A stretch of 64,000 nt of DNA from Vibrio sp. HA2012. Its GTDB lineage: Bacteria; Pseudomonadota; Gammaproteobacteria; Enterobacterales; Vibrionaceae. The notes below the pieces were generated by a model. That model had not been told where the DNA came from. It saw only the letters and a list, made by a program, of their open reading frames with translations, and did not search any database. This document shows positions 47,697 through 57,400 of the stretch, piece after piece; position 1 is the stretch's first letter, and each line of letters begins with the position of its first letter. The stretch lies in contig NZ_PFXK01000004.1 in assembly GCF_002812955.1 (NCBI RefSeq), positions 62,001 through 126,000 of the forward strand, read 5' to 3'. Position numbers and translations under genes: made by a program.

Positions 47697-49085
47697 TTAT
47701 TCTTCGGTCGGTTTTTTCTTATTCCGGTAATTCTTCCGCCGCCGCTGAGATCCTTTTCCCTGATCCAGGTCATTTACCATTGCCTGACGCATATTCCGTC
47801 CGGCATTCTGAAATGTTCTCCACCAGTGAGCCAGTTCAGCCACATTTCCCTGTTCAATCTCACCGCGCATCTCCAGAAAATCGAACCCGGCGCGGAACTT
47901 ATTCAACTCCAGCAGGCGGGATGCCCGTTTTCCTGTACGGCGTGGCAAACGTAGCTGTAACTGCCAGATTTCCCGAATTGTCGCTGTATGGCGTCGGGGA
48001 ATAGCGATACTGGCGACCTGTTTGTCGAGCACGATATTGCTGGCTTCCATAATGGCGTCATAGTAGCTGAAGCGGCGGTGTTCCATCAGAAAACGCGCCT
48101 GTTTTTCCAGCGGATACCAGAGCAGGGCCGCAAACATAAAGGCTGGATTGATGCGCTTGCCTTCATTGACCCGGCGGTCGGTCGACGCTAGTGCTAGTTC
48201 GATCATCTTCTCAGCCGGAGAATCGGCAGTATCGGTAAATTCTTCGGCAACCAGAGGAAACAGACGCCGGAACAGATCGTATTTGCGTAGCAGACGATAG
48301 GTTTCTAGCCCCTGACCTGCCTGCAGCAGTTTTAATGACTCTTCAAACAGTCGGGCTGCCGGAATATCATCCAACAGATGCGAGAGCGATTTTATCGGTG
48401 CTGCTGTGGCGTCTGCGATACGCATATCCAGCTTGGCGGCAAAACGAATGACCCGCAGCATGCGCACCGGATCTTCCCGGTAGCGGGTTTCCGGATCGCC
48501 AATCATACGGACCAACCCCTGGTTCAGGTCATCCACGCCACCGGCGTAGTCATGGATACTGTAATCAGCGATATTGTAATACATAGCATTGATGGTCAGA
48601 TCACGGCGTTCCGCATCCTCATCAATACTGCCGTATACATTATCCCGCAGCAGCATACCTTCTTTCGACTGGGCGGAAATATTTTTCGCCGCTTCCTGAT
48701 GATGGCCGCGGAAGGTGGCGACTTCTATAATGTCCCGCCCGAACATAATATGCGCCAGGCGGAAACGGCGTCCAATCAGGCGACAGTTACGAAACAGGTT
48801 TTTGATCTGCTCCGGAGTCGCGTTGGTTGCGATATCAAAATCTTTCGGCTTTTTGCCGAGCAGTAGGTCGCGGACACCGCCACCCACAAGAAATGCGTCA
48901 AATCCTGCATTATGCAGGCGATAAAGGACCTTCAGCGCATTATCGCTGATGTCCTGTCGGGAAATATTATGCTTTTGTCGCTCAATAATATTCAATGTAA
49001 TCTCTGTCTGGATATCGCTGTCGGAATGGCGATTTTTTTCTGTGGAGATTAGTCGGCGGCAAAAGCTGGCAACTTGACTAAAAAT
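47697..49085 (-). CDS. pcnB: Poly(A) polymerase I PcnB, probable AUU start
   Basis: 462 residues if started at AUU 49085. The protein has the nucleotidyltransferase core GGGVRDLLLGKKPKDFDIATNA in pieces and the RNA-binding FRNCRLIGRRFRLAHI, with a Lys/Arg-rich tail. PcnB adds 3' A-tails that speed RNA decay. The frame is open to a GTG at 49097, but the E. coli protein begins MFTRVANFC, which aligns with FSQVASFC right after the AUU codon. A GAGGTGG ribosome site (49095-49089) sits at the right distance for AUU and overlaps the GTG. E. coli pcnB is known to start at AUU. It follows gluQ on the same strand. Confidence 0.9.
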   Translation of the reverse strand: MFSQVASFCRRLISTEKNRHSDSDIQTEITLNIIERQKHNISRQDISDNALKVLYRLHNAGFDAFLVGGGVRDLLLGKKPKDFDIATNATPEQIKNLFRNCRLIGRRFRLAHIMFGRDIIEVATFRGHHQEAAKNISAQSKEGMLLRDNVYGSIDEDAERRDLTINAMYYNIADYSIHDYAGGVDDLNQGLVRMIGDPETRYREDPVRMLRVIRFAAKLDMRIADATAAPIKSLSHLLDDIPAARLFEESLKLLQAGQGLETYRLLRKYDLFRRLFPLVAEEFTDTADSPAEKMIELALASTDRRVNEGKRINPAFMFAALLWYPLEKQARFLMEHRRFSYYDAIMEASNIVLDKQVASIAIPRRHTATIREIWQLQLRLPRRTGKRASRLLELNKFRAGFDFLEMRGEIEQGNVAELAHWWRTFQNAGRNMRQAMVNDLDQGKGSQRRRKNYRNKKKPTEE

Positions 49086-49164
49086 AGCCCACCTCACGTC
49101 TGTATTGACCGCTAATTTTTATCTGTTTAGCGGTGCCTTGCTATAAATCGCGGCTAATAATAGC

Positions 49165-50055
49165 TCAGAGAACAGCATTTGAGAATGGTGATGTGATCTC
49201 TGTCTGTTCCGGAAGCTGTTTCACCGACCAGTTTTGCTCCCCCCAACGAATGATTTCATCCACGCTTCCGCCCCGGATATCCGCAGGCAGTTCGAAGCCG
49301 AGAAAGGCCATCGCGCTGATTAAGATAGATAGTGGATGTTGCAGATCGATGGCTGTGGCATGATTCTGTTTTGACAGTTTATGGCCTAGTCCATCGGTGG
49401 CCAGAGGCAGATGCAGATAACTGACCGGTGTTTTATTCAGCAGACGGTAAAGACTGATTTGCCGTCCTGTCGGTTCGATAAGATCGGCACCGCGAACAAC
49501 CTGAGTGATCCCCTGTTCGATATCATCCAGTACGACAGCCAGATTATAGGCAAACAGGCCGTCACGTCTCTTAATAATAAAATCTTCTTCTGCCAGAGCC
49601 GGGGGAATGGCAATAGTGCCGTGTTTTTCATCCTCAAACTGACAGGTAGGAAGGGTCATTTGTATCCGTACGGCACAATCGGTGGCATCTGTGATGCCGG
49701 CATTGCGGCAGGTGCCCGGATAATAGCCACCGGAGGTTTTGATTTGCTTGCGGGTGCAGTGACAGTAATAAGCGGTGCCGTTGCTCAGCCAGGCATCGAT
49801 CTGTGCCTGATAGGCTGCGTAACGCTGGCTCTGATACATAATTCCGCCATCCCAGTGCAGGCCGTAGGCTTCCAACTGGCGAAGAATGGTATCGGCAGCG
49901 CCGGGCATTTCACGCGGCGGATCGAGATCTTCTATCCGTACCAGCCACTGCCCCTGCTGTGATTTCGCCTGAAAGTAGCTGCCCAGAGCGGCGATAAGAG
50001 AGCCGAAGTGCAGTGGCCCCGAAGGTGATGGGGCAAAACGGCCAATATATGTCAT
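49165..50055 (-). CDS. gluQ: Glutamyl-Q tRNA(Asp) synthetase GluQ (YadB)
   Basis: 296 residues. It resembles the catalytic part of glutamyl-tRNA synthetase without the anticodon domain: APSPSGPLHFGSLIAALGSYF (HIGH-type motif), a zinc-site Cys set (CHCTRKQ, then YPGTCRN), and a KMSKS-like GHKLSKQNHA. It attaches glutamate to queuosine of tRNA-Asp. It is downstream of dksA, a link conserved in gammaproteobacteria and known to matter for expression, with the dksA terminator between. Confidence 0.95.
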   Translation of the reverse strand: MTYIGRFAPSPSGPLHFGSLIAALGSYFQAKSQQGQWLVRIEDLDPPREMPGAADTILRQLEAYGLHWDGGIMYQSQRYAAYQAQIDAWLSNGTAYYCHCTRKQIKTSGGYYPGTCRNAGITDATDCAVRIQMTLPTCQFEDEKHGTIAIPPALAEEDFIIKRRDGLFAYNLAVVLDDIEQGITQVVRGADLIEPTGRQISLYRLLNKTPVSYLHLPLATDGLGHKLSKQNHATAIDLQHPLSILISAMAFLGFELPADIRGGSVDEIIRWGEQNWSVKQLPEQTEITSPFSNAVL

Positions 50056-50086
50056 AACGCGAGTCGTGTTCCTTCGGAGTACAAAA

Positions 50087-50112
50087 ACAAAAGGGAGCCA
50101 GAGCTCCCTTTT
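50087..50112 (-). terminator. Rho-independent terminator between dksA and gluQ
   Basis: AAAAGGGAGC (50089-50098) pairs with GCTCCCTTTT (50103-50112) over CAGA. On the minus strand it is followed by TTTTGTTTTTG. It lies 26 bases after the dksA stop. A similar dksA terminator upstream of gluQ is known in related bacteria and limits gluQ expression. Confidence 0.9.
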
Positions 50113-50137
50113 CGGTCAGATAGCACACATGCCGGAA

Positions 50138-50584
50138 TTAACCCTGCATCTGTTTCTCTTTGATTTCAGCCAGTGTTTTACAGTCGATACACAGATCGGC
50201 TGTCGGACGCGCTTCAAGACGGCGAATGCCGATCTCAACACCGCAAGATTCACAGAAACCGAAATCGTCTTCTTTTATCTTGTTCAGCGTTTTTTCGATC
50301 TTTTTAATCAGACGGCGTTCACGATCTCGGTTACGCAGTTCAAGGCTGAACTCTTCTTCCTGTGAAGCGCGGTCAACCGGATCCGGGAAGTTTGCTGCTT
50401 CGTCCTGCATATGGTGTACAGTACGATCCACTTCTTCCATGAGCTGGTTGCGCCATGATTCTAAGATCTTAGTAAAGTGAGCAAGTTGTTCCGGCGACAT
50501 ATACTCTTCGCCAGGTTTTTCCTGGTACGGCTCAACACCTGCAATGGCTAGAATGCCTAGCGTTTTTTTCTTCGATTCTGGCAT
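50138..50584 (-). CDS. dksA: RNA polymerase-binding transcription factor DksA
   Basis: 148 residues. A coiled coil with the acidic tip ([28 protein letters not shown] in pieces) enters the RNA polymerase secondary channel. The C-terminal zinc finger has CESCGVEIG and DLCIDCK. With ppGpp from RelA (also in this window) it mediates the stringent response. It heads the minus-strand run dksA-gluQ-pcnB-folK-panB-panC. Confidence 0.97.
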   Translation of the reverse strand: MPESKKKTLGILAIAGVEPYQEKPGEEYMSPEQLAHFTKILESWRNQLMEEVDRTVHHMQDEAANFPDPVDRASQEEEFSLELRNRDRERRLIKKIEKTLNKIKEDDFGFCESCGVEIGIRRLEARPTADLCIDCKTLAEIKEKQMQG

Positions 50585-50722
50585 ACAGCATCTCCTACTT
50601 ACACCTAATTTTAACCGTTATGCAGCTAATTTAAGGCGGGTATCTATAGCAGAAAGAATTGTCGGAGGCAATTACTGATTTTATTGGCTTGCATTCATTG
50701 TGAACATGACACCATTTTTGTC

Positions 50723-51454
50723 TTATTGTTGCTGTTTTTCAGAGTTATCATCTAAAAATGCAACGGGAGAGACTAAATGTATTTCACTGCCTGAAATGTT
50801 CGCCTTATAACAGAGAATTTCTACTCCGGACTCTTTCGCCTGTGTTAATAATTTAGAATATAAAGCATCTATATGGTACGCAGCAGATACTTTTTCAATG
50901 CCTGTATGTAAAACAACAAATAAAAGTATAGCTCTGGAACCGGAATTCACCATATCTGTCAGTTCCCGCAGGTGTTTTTGTCCCCGGGTTGTGACGGCAT
51001 CTGGAAAATAACCCTGACCATTTTCCCCCGCCAGAGTCACGCTTTTTACTTCCACAAAGCAGTCTGGTCTGCTGGGAGCGGAGAGAAGTATATCGATACG
51101 GCTGTTTTCCTGACCGTATTTCACTTCCGTTTTCAGCGTGGTATAGCCGCTCAGTTCAGTGATAACACCCGACTGAATTGCTTCAGCTGCCAGTTGATTC
51201 GCCCGGATGGTATTGACGCAGATCATTGCCTTATCCACAGTCTGGCTCAGTTCCCAGCTGTAAGGATATTTGCGTTTAGGGTTATCTGAGGTGGAATACC
51301 AGACACGGTTTCCTGCATCGGCGCACCCTGTCATGGCTCCGGTATTGGCGCAGTGAATCGTGGTCACGCTGCCGTCGGGCAGTTCAATATCGGCCAGAAA
51401 ACGTTTATAGCGCCTGAGCAATACGGCTTGCTGTAGCGGAGGATCGAAGCGCAT
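50723..51454 (-). CDS. sfsA: Sugar fermentation stimulation protein homolog SfsA
   Basis: Start ATG 51454 ([22 protein letters not shown]), with AGGGGAAA upstream; ATG 51490 would add 12 residues unlike the family. 243 residues, with [36 protein letters not shown] in pieces, and the nuclease-like [14 protein letters not shown] and [16 protein letters not shown]. The role is not settled: reported to bind DNA and stimulate maltose genes in E. coli, and its fold suggests a nuclease. It is divergent from hrpB. Confidence 0.95.
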   Translation of the reverse strand: MRFDPPLQQAVLLRRYKRFLADIELPDGSVTTIHCANTGAMTGCADAGNRVWYSTSDNPKRKYPYSWELSQTVDKAMICVNTIRANQLAAEAIQSGVITELSGYTTLKTEVKYGQENSRIDILLSAPSRPDCFVEVKSVTLAGENGQGYFPDAVTTRGQKHLRELTDMVNSGSRAILLFVVLHTGIEKVSAAYHIDALYSKLLTQAKESGVEILCYKANISGSEIHLVSPVAFLDDNSEKQQQ

Positions 51455-51516
51455 TACTTTCCCCTTTTTTTCAGTACAATAGCGGTTCATTTATTTCATA
51501 CCATAAGGTTATCCTT

Positions 51517-54003
51517 TTGTCACAAGTCAGTGCCTCTCTTCCTATCCAGAGTGTTCTTCCAGCATTGCTGGACGGTGTCGCTCATGCCCGCCAGTTGATC
51601 CTGAAAGCGGCTCCCGGAGCCGGTAAATCGACCTTCTTCCCGCTGCAACTGCTGAAGCAGAATGTGGTGGCAGGGAAGATCATCATGCTGGAACCGCGCC
51701 GTCTGGCTGCTCGAAATATCGCGGCATATCTGGCGCAGCAACTGGGAGAAAGAGTCGGACAGAGCATCGGCTTTCGCGTGCGGGGTGAAACACGGGTCAG
51801 TGCTCAGACCCGGCTGGAGATCGTCACCGAAGGGATCATGACCCGGATGCTGCAAAACGATCCGGAACTGAACGGGGTCGATCTGCTGATCTTTGATGAG
51901 TTCCACGAACGCAGTCTCCATGCCGATACCGCTCTGGCGTTCAGTCTGGAAGTTCAGGAGGCACTAAGGGATGATCTTAAGCTGGTGGTGATGTCGGCGA
52001 CGCTGGATGGTGAAGCATTACGGTCACTGATGCCGGATGCCGTTTATATTGAATCGCAGGGGCGGGCTTATCCGGTGGAACAGCGTTATGCTCCTTTGGC
52101 TCCCAATGAGCGTCTGGTTCCTGCAATGGCGAGGCAGATCCGCCATCTTATGCGTACCGAAACCGGTTCTCTGCTGGCATTTCTGCCGGGCAGTGCGGAT
52201 ATCCGGCGGCTGGCGGAAGAGCTGGACAGGCCGGGAACGAATGGTGATGTGAGGACGAATATTGATGTGTGTCCTCTGTACGGTCAGTTGAATATTGCTC
52301 AGCAGGAAAAAGCGATTGCCCCGGCGCAGAAGGGACGGAGAAAAGTGGTGCTGGCGACCAATATCGCTGAAACGTCACTGACGATAGAAGGGATCCGTAT
52401 GGTGCTCGACAGCGGGCTGGAGAAGGTCGCTAAGTTTGATCTGCGCACCGGCATCACCCGTCTGGAGCAGGTGCGGATTGCCCGCTCATCGGCAGAGCAG
52501 CGAGCCGGACGGGCAGGGCGTCTGGAAGAAGGGATCTGTGTGCGCCTGTACAGTGACGGTCAGTTACAACAGCAGCCCGTGGTACCGGAACCGGAAATCC
52601 TGCATACCGATCTTGCTCCGCTGGTGCTGGAGCTGGCGCAGTGGGGAGCTGTCGCCAGTGACCTGCACTGGCTGGATACGCCACCGGACACTGCGCTGAC
52701 ACAGGGACGCTATGTGTTGGATTCGCTGGGACTTACGCAACATGGCCAACTGACCGATAAAGGCCGGCAGGCGCACCAACTGGGTATTGAACCGCGTCTG
52801 GCGGCCATGTTGTTGAGTGCGGAGCATATCGGTGGTGACATCTGGCTTTGTACGGCACTGGCTCTGGTATCTATTCTGGAAGAACCTGAGCGGGGTGTGA
52901 CGGATATCAGTCATGCCCTTTACCGGCTGAAACAGGGTAGCAGCCAGAAAAACAGCCGCTGGCAACAGCGAGCATCGGCACTGGCACATAAGCTGGATAC
53001 GGTGTTTGACCCGGAGCGGGTACAGGAATCGCTGGCTGGGGTCTGTCTGGCTCTGGCCTACCCGGACAGGGTGGCACAACGGCGTGAGCGGCAGCATGGG
53101 CGTTTTGTGCTTGCCAATGGTCACGGTGGTATGCTGGCGGATGATGAACCACTGGCGGCGTATGACTATATCGTTGCGGTGGATCTGATGCGTACCGGAC
53201 AGGATGCCAGTCAGATTTTTCTGGCGGCCGGACTGGATACCGGCCTGCTGCAGGAAAAAGTGCCGGAGCTGTTTCAGAGCCGGGATGTCGCTGACTGGGA
53301 TGAAAACAGAGGTTGTCTGAGCGCAGAAAAGCAGTTGTGCCTGGGGCGTCTGATTATTGCAAGGGAAGCCCTTCCTGAGCCGGACAGTGATCAGGTCTGT
53401 GCCGCACTGCTGAATTATCTGCGCAGGAAAGGGCTGGGGGCGCTGAACTGGGAGCATAGAAGCCTTGCCCTGCTGGAACGGATCCGCTGCGCTGCTGAGT
53501 GGATACCGGAAAAAGCGTGGCCAGAGGTGACGGAGCAGGCGCTGCTGGATAATCTGGAACGGTGGCTGGTGCCGTATATGAGTGGGGTGCGCAATGTGAA
53601 AGGGTTGGCCGGTATCGATCTCTGTCAGGCGCTGTATGCCTATCTCGGCTGGCCGCTGAATCAGGAGATCGAACAGTTGCTGCCGGTATATTATACGGTG
53701 CCGACCGGATCGAAAAAGGCGATTCGCTATCAGGCCGGGCAGGAACCGGTACTCTCTGTGCGTATGCAGGAGATGTTTGGTGAACCCGTCTCGCCGGTTA
53801 TTGCCGACGGACGGAAGAAGATCGTTCTGGAGCTGCTTTCTCCGGCACAGCGTCCGTTGCAGATCACCTCTGATCTGGCGGGTTTTTGGGCGGGAGCCTA
53901 CAAAGAGGTACAGAAGGAAATGAAAGGGCGCTACCCCAAGCACCCGTGGCCGGATGATCCGGTGAATCATATCCCCACTCAGAAAACGAAGAAACGTTTA
54001 TAG
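51517..54003 (+). CDS. hrpB: ATP-dependent RNA helicase HrpB
   Basis: 828 residues with a TTG start at 51517 (AAGG about 9 bases upstream). DExH helicase motifs: AAPGAGKST (I), LEPRRLAARNIA (Ia), FDEFHERSLHAD (II), MSATLDG (III), ETSLTIEGIRMV (V) and QRAGRAGR (VI). The C-terminal HrpB-specific domain follows. The cellular role is poorly known. In relatives hrpB is followed by mrcB; here a Fur-controlled transporter operon lies between them. Confidence 0.94.
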   Translation: MSQVSASLPIQSVLPALLDGVAHARQLILKAAPGAGKSTFFPLQLLKQNVVAGKIIMLEPRRLAARNIAAYLAQQLGERVGQSIGFRVRGETRVSAQTRLEIVTEGIMTRMLQNDPELNGVDLLIFDEFHERSLHADTALAFSLEVQEALRDDLKLVVMSATLDGEALRSLMPDAVYIESQGRAYPVEQRYAPLAPNERLVPAMARQIRHLMRTETGSLLAFLPGSADIRRLAEELDRPGTNGDVRTNIDVCPLYGQLNIAQQEKAIAPAQKGRRKVVLATNIAETSLTIEGIRMVLDSGLEKVAKFDLRTGITRLEQVRIARSSAEQRAGRAGRLEEGICVRLYSDGQLQQQPVVPEPEILHTDLAPLVLELAQWGAVASDLHWLDTPPDTALTQGRYVLDSLGLTQHGQLTDKGRQAHQLGIEPRLAAMLLSAEHIGGDIWLCTALALVSILEEPERGVTDISHALYRLKQGSSQKNSRWQQRASALAHKLDTVFDPERVQESLAGVCLALAYPDRVAQRRERQHGRFVLANGHGGMLADDEPLAAYDYIVAVDLMRTGQDASQIFLAAGLDTGLLQEKVPELFQSRDVADWDENRGCLSAEKQLCLGRLIIAREALPEPDSDQVCAALLNYLRRKGLGALNWEHRSLALLERIRCAAEWIPEKAWPEVTEQALLDNLERWLVPYMSGVRNVKGLAGIDLCQALYAYLGWPLNQEIEQLLPVYYTVPTGSKKAIRYQAGQEPVLSVRMQEMFGEPVSPVIADGRKKIVLELLSPAQRPLQITSDLAGFWAGAYKEVQKEMKGRYPKHPWPDDPVNHIPTQKTKKRL

Positions 54004-54049
54004 AGTCGTTAGCGAGAAAAACGCGGTAGCAGAGCATGCAAATTATCTA

Positions 54050-54072
54050 TTGATAATGAAAACCGTTATCAA
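54050..54072 (+). promoter_or_regulatory. Fur box upstream of the ABC transporter operon
   Basis: An inverted repeat TTGATAA-N9-TTATCAA. The inner 19 bases, GATAATGAAAACCGTTATC (54052-54070), match the Fur consensus GATAATGATAATCATTATC at 16 of 19 positions. It lies 45 bases before the ATG at 54117, upstream of a TATTAT -10-like box (54092-54097). Iron-dependent repression is the likely consequence. Confidence 0.85.
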
Positions 54073-54116
54073 TAAGATGGGTTCCCATTCGTATTATCCT
54101 AAGGGAATGAATTTGT

Positions 54117-55703
54117 ATGATAGGATCTATTCCTGCGTCAGGAAGAAAATGGCTGCTGGGTACCTTTCTCACCGGTATGCTGGTGATTGCTGCACTGGTT
54201 GCCCAGTACTGGCTGGTTAGCCGGCTGCTTGGCGGTGATATTACTGCCGGGATTATCTTTGCTTTTATACTGTTGCTGCTTGTCCGTCTGGGCTGTGTTG
54301 TTTTGCACCGGGTGAATGGCGCGAAAACGGCTGCACAGATTAAACAGGAATATCGGCAGCAGCTGCTGGATAAACTGCAGCGACTGGATCCTGTCGTGCT
54401 GACACCAGAGCGGCGGGGAAAGCTGGTCTGGTTGCTTGGTGAAGGTGTTGAAACACTGGATCTTTACTGGGGACTGTTTGTTCCGCAATTTTTTATCGGT
54501 CTGCTCGGCCCTTTGATGGTGTGTGGTCTGATCGCTTTGATTGATCCTTTTATTGGTGGCGTTCTTGCGTTACTGATCCCCCTTATTCCTTTGATTTTAA
54601 TGCTGATATTCAGGCGTTTTGCCCGTGTTAGTAGTCAGTATAAAGACAACCTTGCTTCATTGACTGAACTGTTTATTCAGAGCCTGCATGGGCTGCCGCT
54701 TCTTAAGTTGCATCGCTACTCCGTTGTTTGGGGAAAACAGATCGAGCAGCAGGGAGAAACACTAAGAAAAGCCACCATGAAATTACTGATAACCAACCAA
54801 CTGGTTATCTTGCTGGTGGATCTGCTGTTTTCGCTGGGAACCATTGTCGCTGCCTCTGTGTTGGCACTGAGTAGCTACCGGGACGGGGATATGACATTGG
54901 CCGATGCCGGATTTATTATTCTCGCCAGTATTGAGTTGATACGGCCTTTATCACTGATGGGGGCTTTCTTTTTTGCCGGGGCTCTGGGGCGTGAGGTTCA
55001 GCGGGATCTGCGGGTGACCATGGCGCTCCCGGAGCGCCTGCCGTTGCACACGGATCCTCATTCTGCCTATGCGCTGGATATACGGGAACTCAGTTTTGGT
55101 TACCGGAATGATAAGCCTCTGTTCCGGGATTTGAATTTACAGGTACAGAAAGGAGAACTGGTGGTGATCACCGGAGCCAGCGGAGCAGGAAAATCTACGT
55201 TATTTAAGTTGATCAGCGGCAGGCTGTCTGCGGATTCCGGGCAGATAATGTTACGCAGCGACCGAATGGGATACGTTCAGCAGTACCCGTATCTGTTTAA
55301 TCTCAGTATGGAAGATAATATTCGTCTGGTTAGTCCAGCTGTTGGTGAACAGGCGTGTTATGACATTTTTAATCGTCTGGGGCTGGCGCATCTGACAGAA
55401 AATCATTGTTCTGAACATGATATTGGAGAGAAGGGGCATACTTTGTCCGGAGGACAAGGTACCCGACTTGGGTTGGCCAGAGCTTTTGTAGCCGGTGAGG
55501 ATCTTTATCTTATTGATGAACCGACCCGGGAGTTGGATACAGAGACCGAACAGCTGATCATCCGGGAACTGATACAACTTAAACAGACTTCAGCAGTGGT
55601 GATTATCAGTCATTCTGAAGCGGTTATACAGGCAGCAGACAAGGTGGTGAATCTCAATTCCGGATCTGAGCCTGAATCTGCTGAGGAGGCGCTATGCTGT
55701 TAA
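54117..55703 (+). CDS. ABC transporter half-molecule (CydD/YbtP-like), Fur-controlled
   Basis: 528 residues: about six membrane spans (to about 300) and a C-terminal ABC ATPase. ATPase motifs: Walker A GASGAGKST, Q-loop GYVQQYPYLF, signature LSGGQGTRLGLARAF, Walker B LYLIDEPTRELD (an unusual D-loop, RELD for the common SALD/ASLD), and switch His in IISHSEA. The fold resembles CydD of the CydDC exporter, and also YbtP/YbtQ and IrtAB, exporters-in-shape that import siderophores. The Fur box upstream favours an iron-related substrate such as a siderophore or haem. The next gene overlaps it by 10 bases. I do not know a specific name. Confidence 0.85.
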   Translation: MIGSIPASGRKWLLGTFLTGMLVIAALVAQYWLVSRLLGGDITAGIIFAFILLLLVRLGCVVLHRVNGAKTAAQIKQEYRQQLLDKLQRLDPVVLTPERRGKLVWLLGEGVETLDLYWGLFVPQFFIGLLGPLMVCGLIALIDPFIGGVLALLIPLIPLILMLIFRRFARVSSQYKDNLASLTELFIQSLHGLPLLKLHRYSVVWGKQIEQQGETLRKATMKLLITNQLVILLVDLLFSLGTIVAASVLALSSYRDGDMTLADAGFIILASIELIRPLSLMGAFFFAGALGREVQRDLRVTMALPERLPLHTDPHSAYALDIRELSFGYRNDKPLFRDLNLQVQKGELVVITGASGAGKSTLFKLISGRLSADSGQIMLRSDRMGYVQQYPYLFNLSMEDNIRLVSPAVGEQACYDIFNRLGLAHLTENHCSEHDIGEKGHTLSGGQGTRLGLARAFVAGEDLYLIDEPTRELDTETEQLIIRELIQLKQTSAVVIISHSEAVIQAADKVVNLNSGSEPESAEEALCC

Positions 55704-57400
55704 TTATCCGTTTATTGGCATTTGGTCGTCCTTATGCGGCGGTTTTGCTTTTTTCTCTTCTGTGTCGGGTGGTTAATCAGGCCGGAACGATAGCCATGCT
55801 GGTGATTGCCGGGTGCTTTGCTGATCATCTGCTGCACAGTGGAAGGGATGCCTTACCTTTTGAATATCTGGTGCTGCCTTTGCTGGTTATCGGAGTGATT
55901 AAGGCTGTTTTCCGTTATCTGGAGCAGGTCTCTGGCCACCACACGGCATTTTCAGTACTGAAAGCGTTACGAGATCGGATCTACTGGAAGTTGGAACAGC
56001 AGAGTCCGGGGAATATCGGTCATCTGTCTAGTGGTGATCTTATCTCTCGGGTCATATCTGATATCGAAAGAGTTGAGGTTTTCTATGCTCACACCATAGT
56101 ACCCGTGCTCTCCGCTGTGATTGTTAGTTTGTTACTCATTGCGTGTGACTGGGTGTGGTTTGGTGGTGACGTTGCTGCGCTGCATCTGCTGTTATTGTTT
56201 ATTGCCGGCGTTCTTATCCCCTGGATTCATTACTGCCGGTTGACGCTGGATGGGGAAACTGTCCGGGAAAATTTTGGCCGGATGAATGCCTGCCTGACGG
56301 ATATTATTAACGGTACGGAAGAGATTCAGCACTGGCGCAGTATGGCGTTTTTCCGTCGGCGGATACAAGAGCAAGGGGAGGCGTTACAGGCTGGGTATGC
56401 TTGTTTGGCTTTACATAACGGCATGAAAGATGGACTGACGGATCTGGTGATCGGCATCGGTTTTCTCGGATTACTTCTGGTGGCATGGCTTGGGTATGCC
56501 GATGGACAACTGTCTTTGTCACTCTTGTGTCTGTATGCCTCCTCTTTCGGTCCGGTATTGGCTCTGACCCGAACCTTTGAAGATCTGTCATTGACGATCC
56601 CTTGCTGTAAACGGGTGTTGGCACTATTGTTTGATGAAGATACGTCTTCTGAGGGGAAAAAATGGTTTTCTGCTGGTGACGAAAAGTCGTCTTCCTGTGT
56701 CGAGCCCCTCCCCATACCTTTGCTTGATGTTCGGAATGTTGGTTTCTCCCACAATAAAGCTGTTCCGGTTATCCACAATGGCAACATGCGGATATATGCG
56801 GGTGATTATCACTTGCTGCAGGGGGAAAGTGGCAGCGGAAAAACGACACTGCTCCGTCTTCTGGCGGGGATATGGGTGCCTGAGCAGGGTGAGATATGCT
56901 TTAATGGATTACCAATCAAAGAGGACAACCGCGAGGCTTTCTGGCAGCAGATCACCTATGTCCCGCAGCAGTCGGTTATCTTTCCAGCCAGCTTGCGGCA
57001 TAATCTGTGTCTGGGTCTTGAGGTCAGTGATGACAGAATCATGCAGGTTTTGGGTATGGTTTGTTTGCTTCCTGCACTGGAACGGATGGAAGATGGTCTG
57101 GATACTCTGATGGGCTTGAATGGTGTGCGAGTCAGCGGTGGTGAAGGACAACGAATTGCCCTCGCCCGAGCCATACTGCGTGATTCACCGGTGTATTTTC
57201 TGGATGAGGCTTTCAGTGCTCTGGACAGGGAAACTGAACATGAGGTTCGGGGGCGTATAAAATCCTTTTTCAGTCATCGTGTTGTGGTGGAAATCTCTCA
57301 TCACTCTGTGCCTTCCCGCTACCTTCGTGCATGTCAGTCTCAGGTTCACACATGGATCATGGATAAGGGTGAATTGATGGCCGGAGAGGAACAAACATGA
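55694..57400 (+). CDS. ABC transporter half-molecule (CydC/YbtQ-like), partner subunit
   Basis: 568 residues: a type-1 exporter-like membrane domain (to about 320) and ABC ATPase. Motifs: Walker A GESGSGKTT, Q-loop YVPQQSVIF, signature VSGGEGQRIALARAI (Glu where the Gln of LSGGQ usually is), Walker B VYFLDEAFSALD and switch His in EISHHSV. It begins inside the end of the previous gene (10-base overlap), so the two should form a heterodimer. A Ser/Glu-rich insert (about 317-340, DEDTSSEGKK, then GDEKSSS) precedes the ATPase. The substrate is inferred as iron-linked from the operon Fur box only. Confidence 0.85.
   Translation: MLLIIRLLAFGRPYAAVLLFSLLCRVVNQAGTIAMLVIAGCFADHLLHSGRDALPFEYLVLPLLVIGVIKAVFRYLEQVSGHHTAFSVLKALRDRIYWKLEQQSPGNIGHLSSGDLISRVISDIERVEVFYAHTIVPVLSAVIVSLLLIACDWVWFGGDVAALHLLLLFIAGVLIPWIHYCRLTLDGETVRENFGRMNACLTDIINGTEEIQHWRSMAFFRRRIQEQGEALQAGYACLALHNGMKDGLTDLVIGIGFLGLLLVAWLGYADGQLSLSLLCLYASSFGPVLALTRTFEDLSLTIPCCKRVLALLFDEDTSSEGKKWFSAGDEKSSSCVEPLPIPLLDVRNVGFSHNKAVPVIHNGNMRIYAGDYHLLQGESGSGKTTLLRLLAGIWVPEQGEICFNGLPIKEDNREAFWQQITYVPQQSVIFPASLRHNLCLGLEVSDDRIMQVLGMVCLLPALERMEDGLDTLMGLNGVRVSGGEGQRIALARAILRDSPVYFLDEAFSALDRETEHEVRGRIKSFFSHRVVVEISHHSVPSRYLRACQSQVHTWIMDKGELMAGEEQT

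Noticed and set aside
52564..53970. 468-residue minus-strand open frame inside hrpB
   Set aside because: Exact antisense shadow of hrpB with low-complexity composition and no domain; long antisense frames are common in GC-richer genes. Similar frames in eno, lpd, pyrG, relA and recJ were dropped for the same reason.
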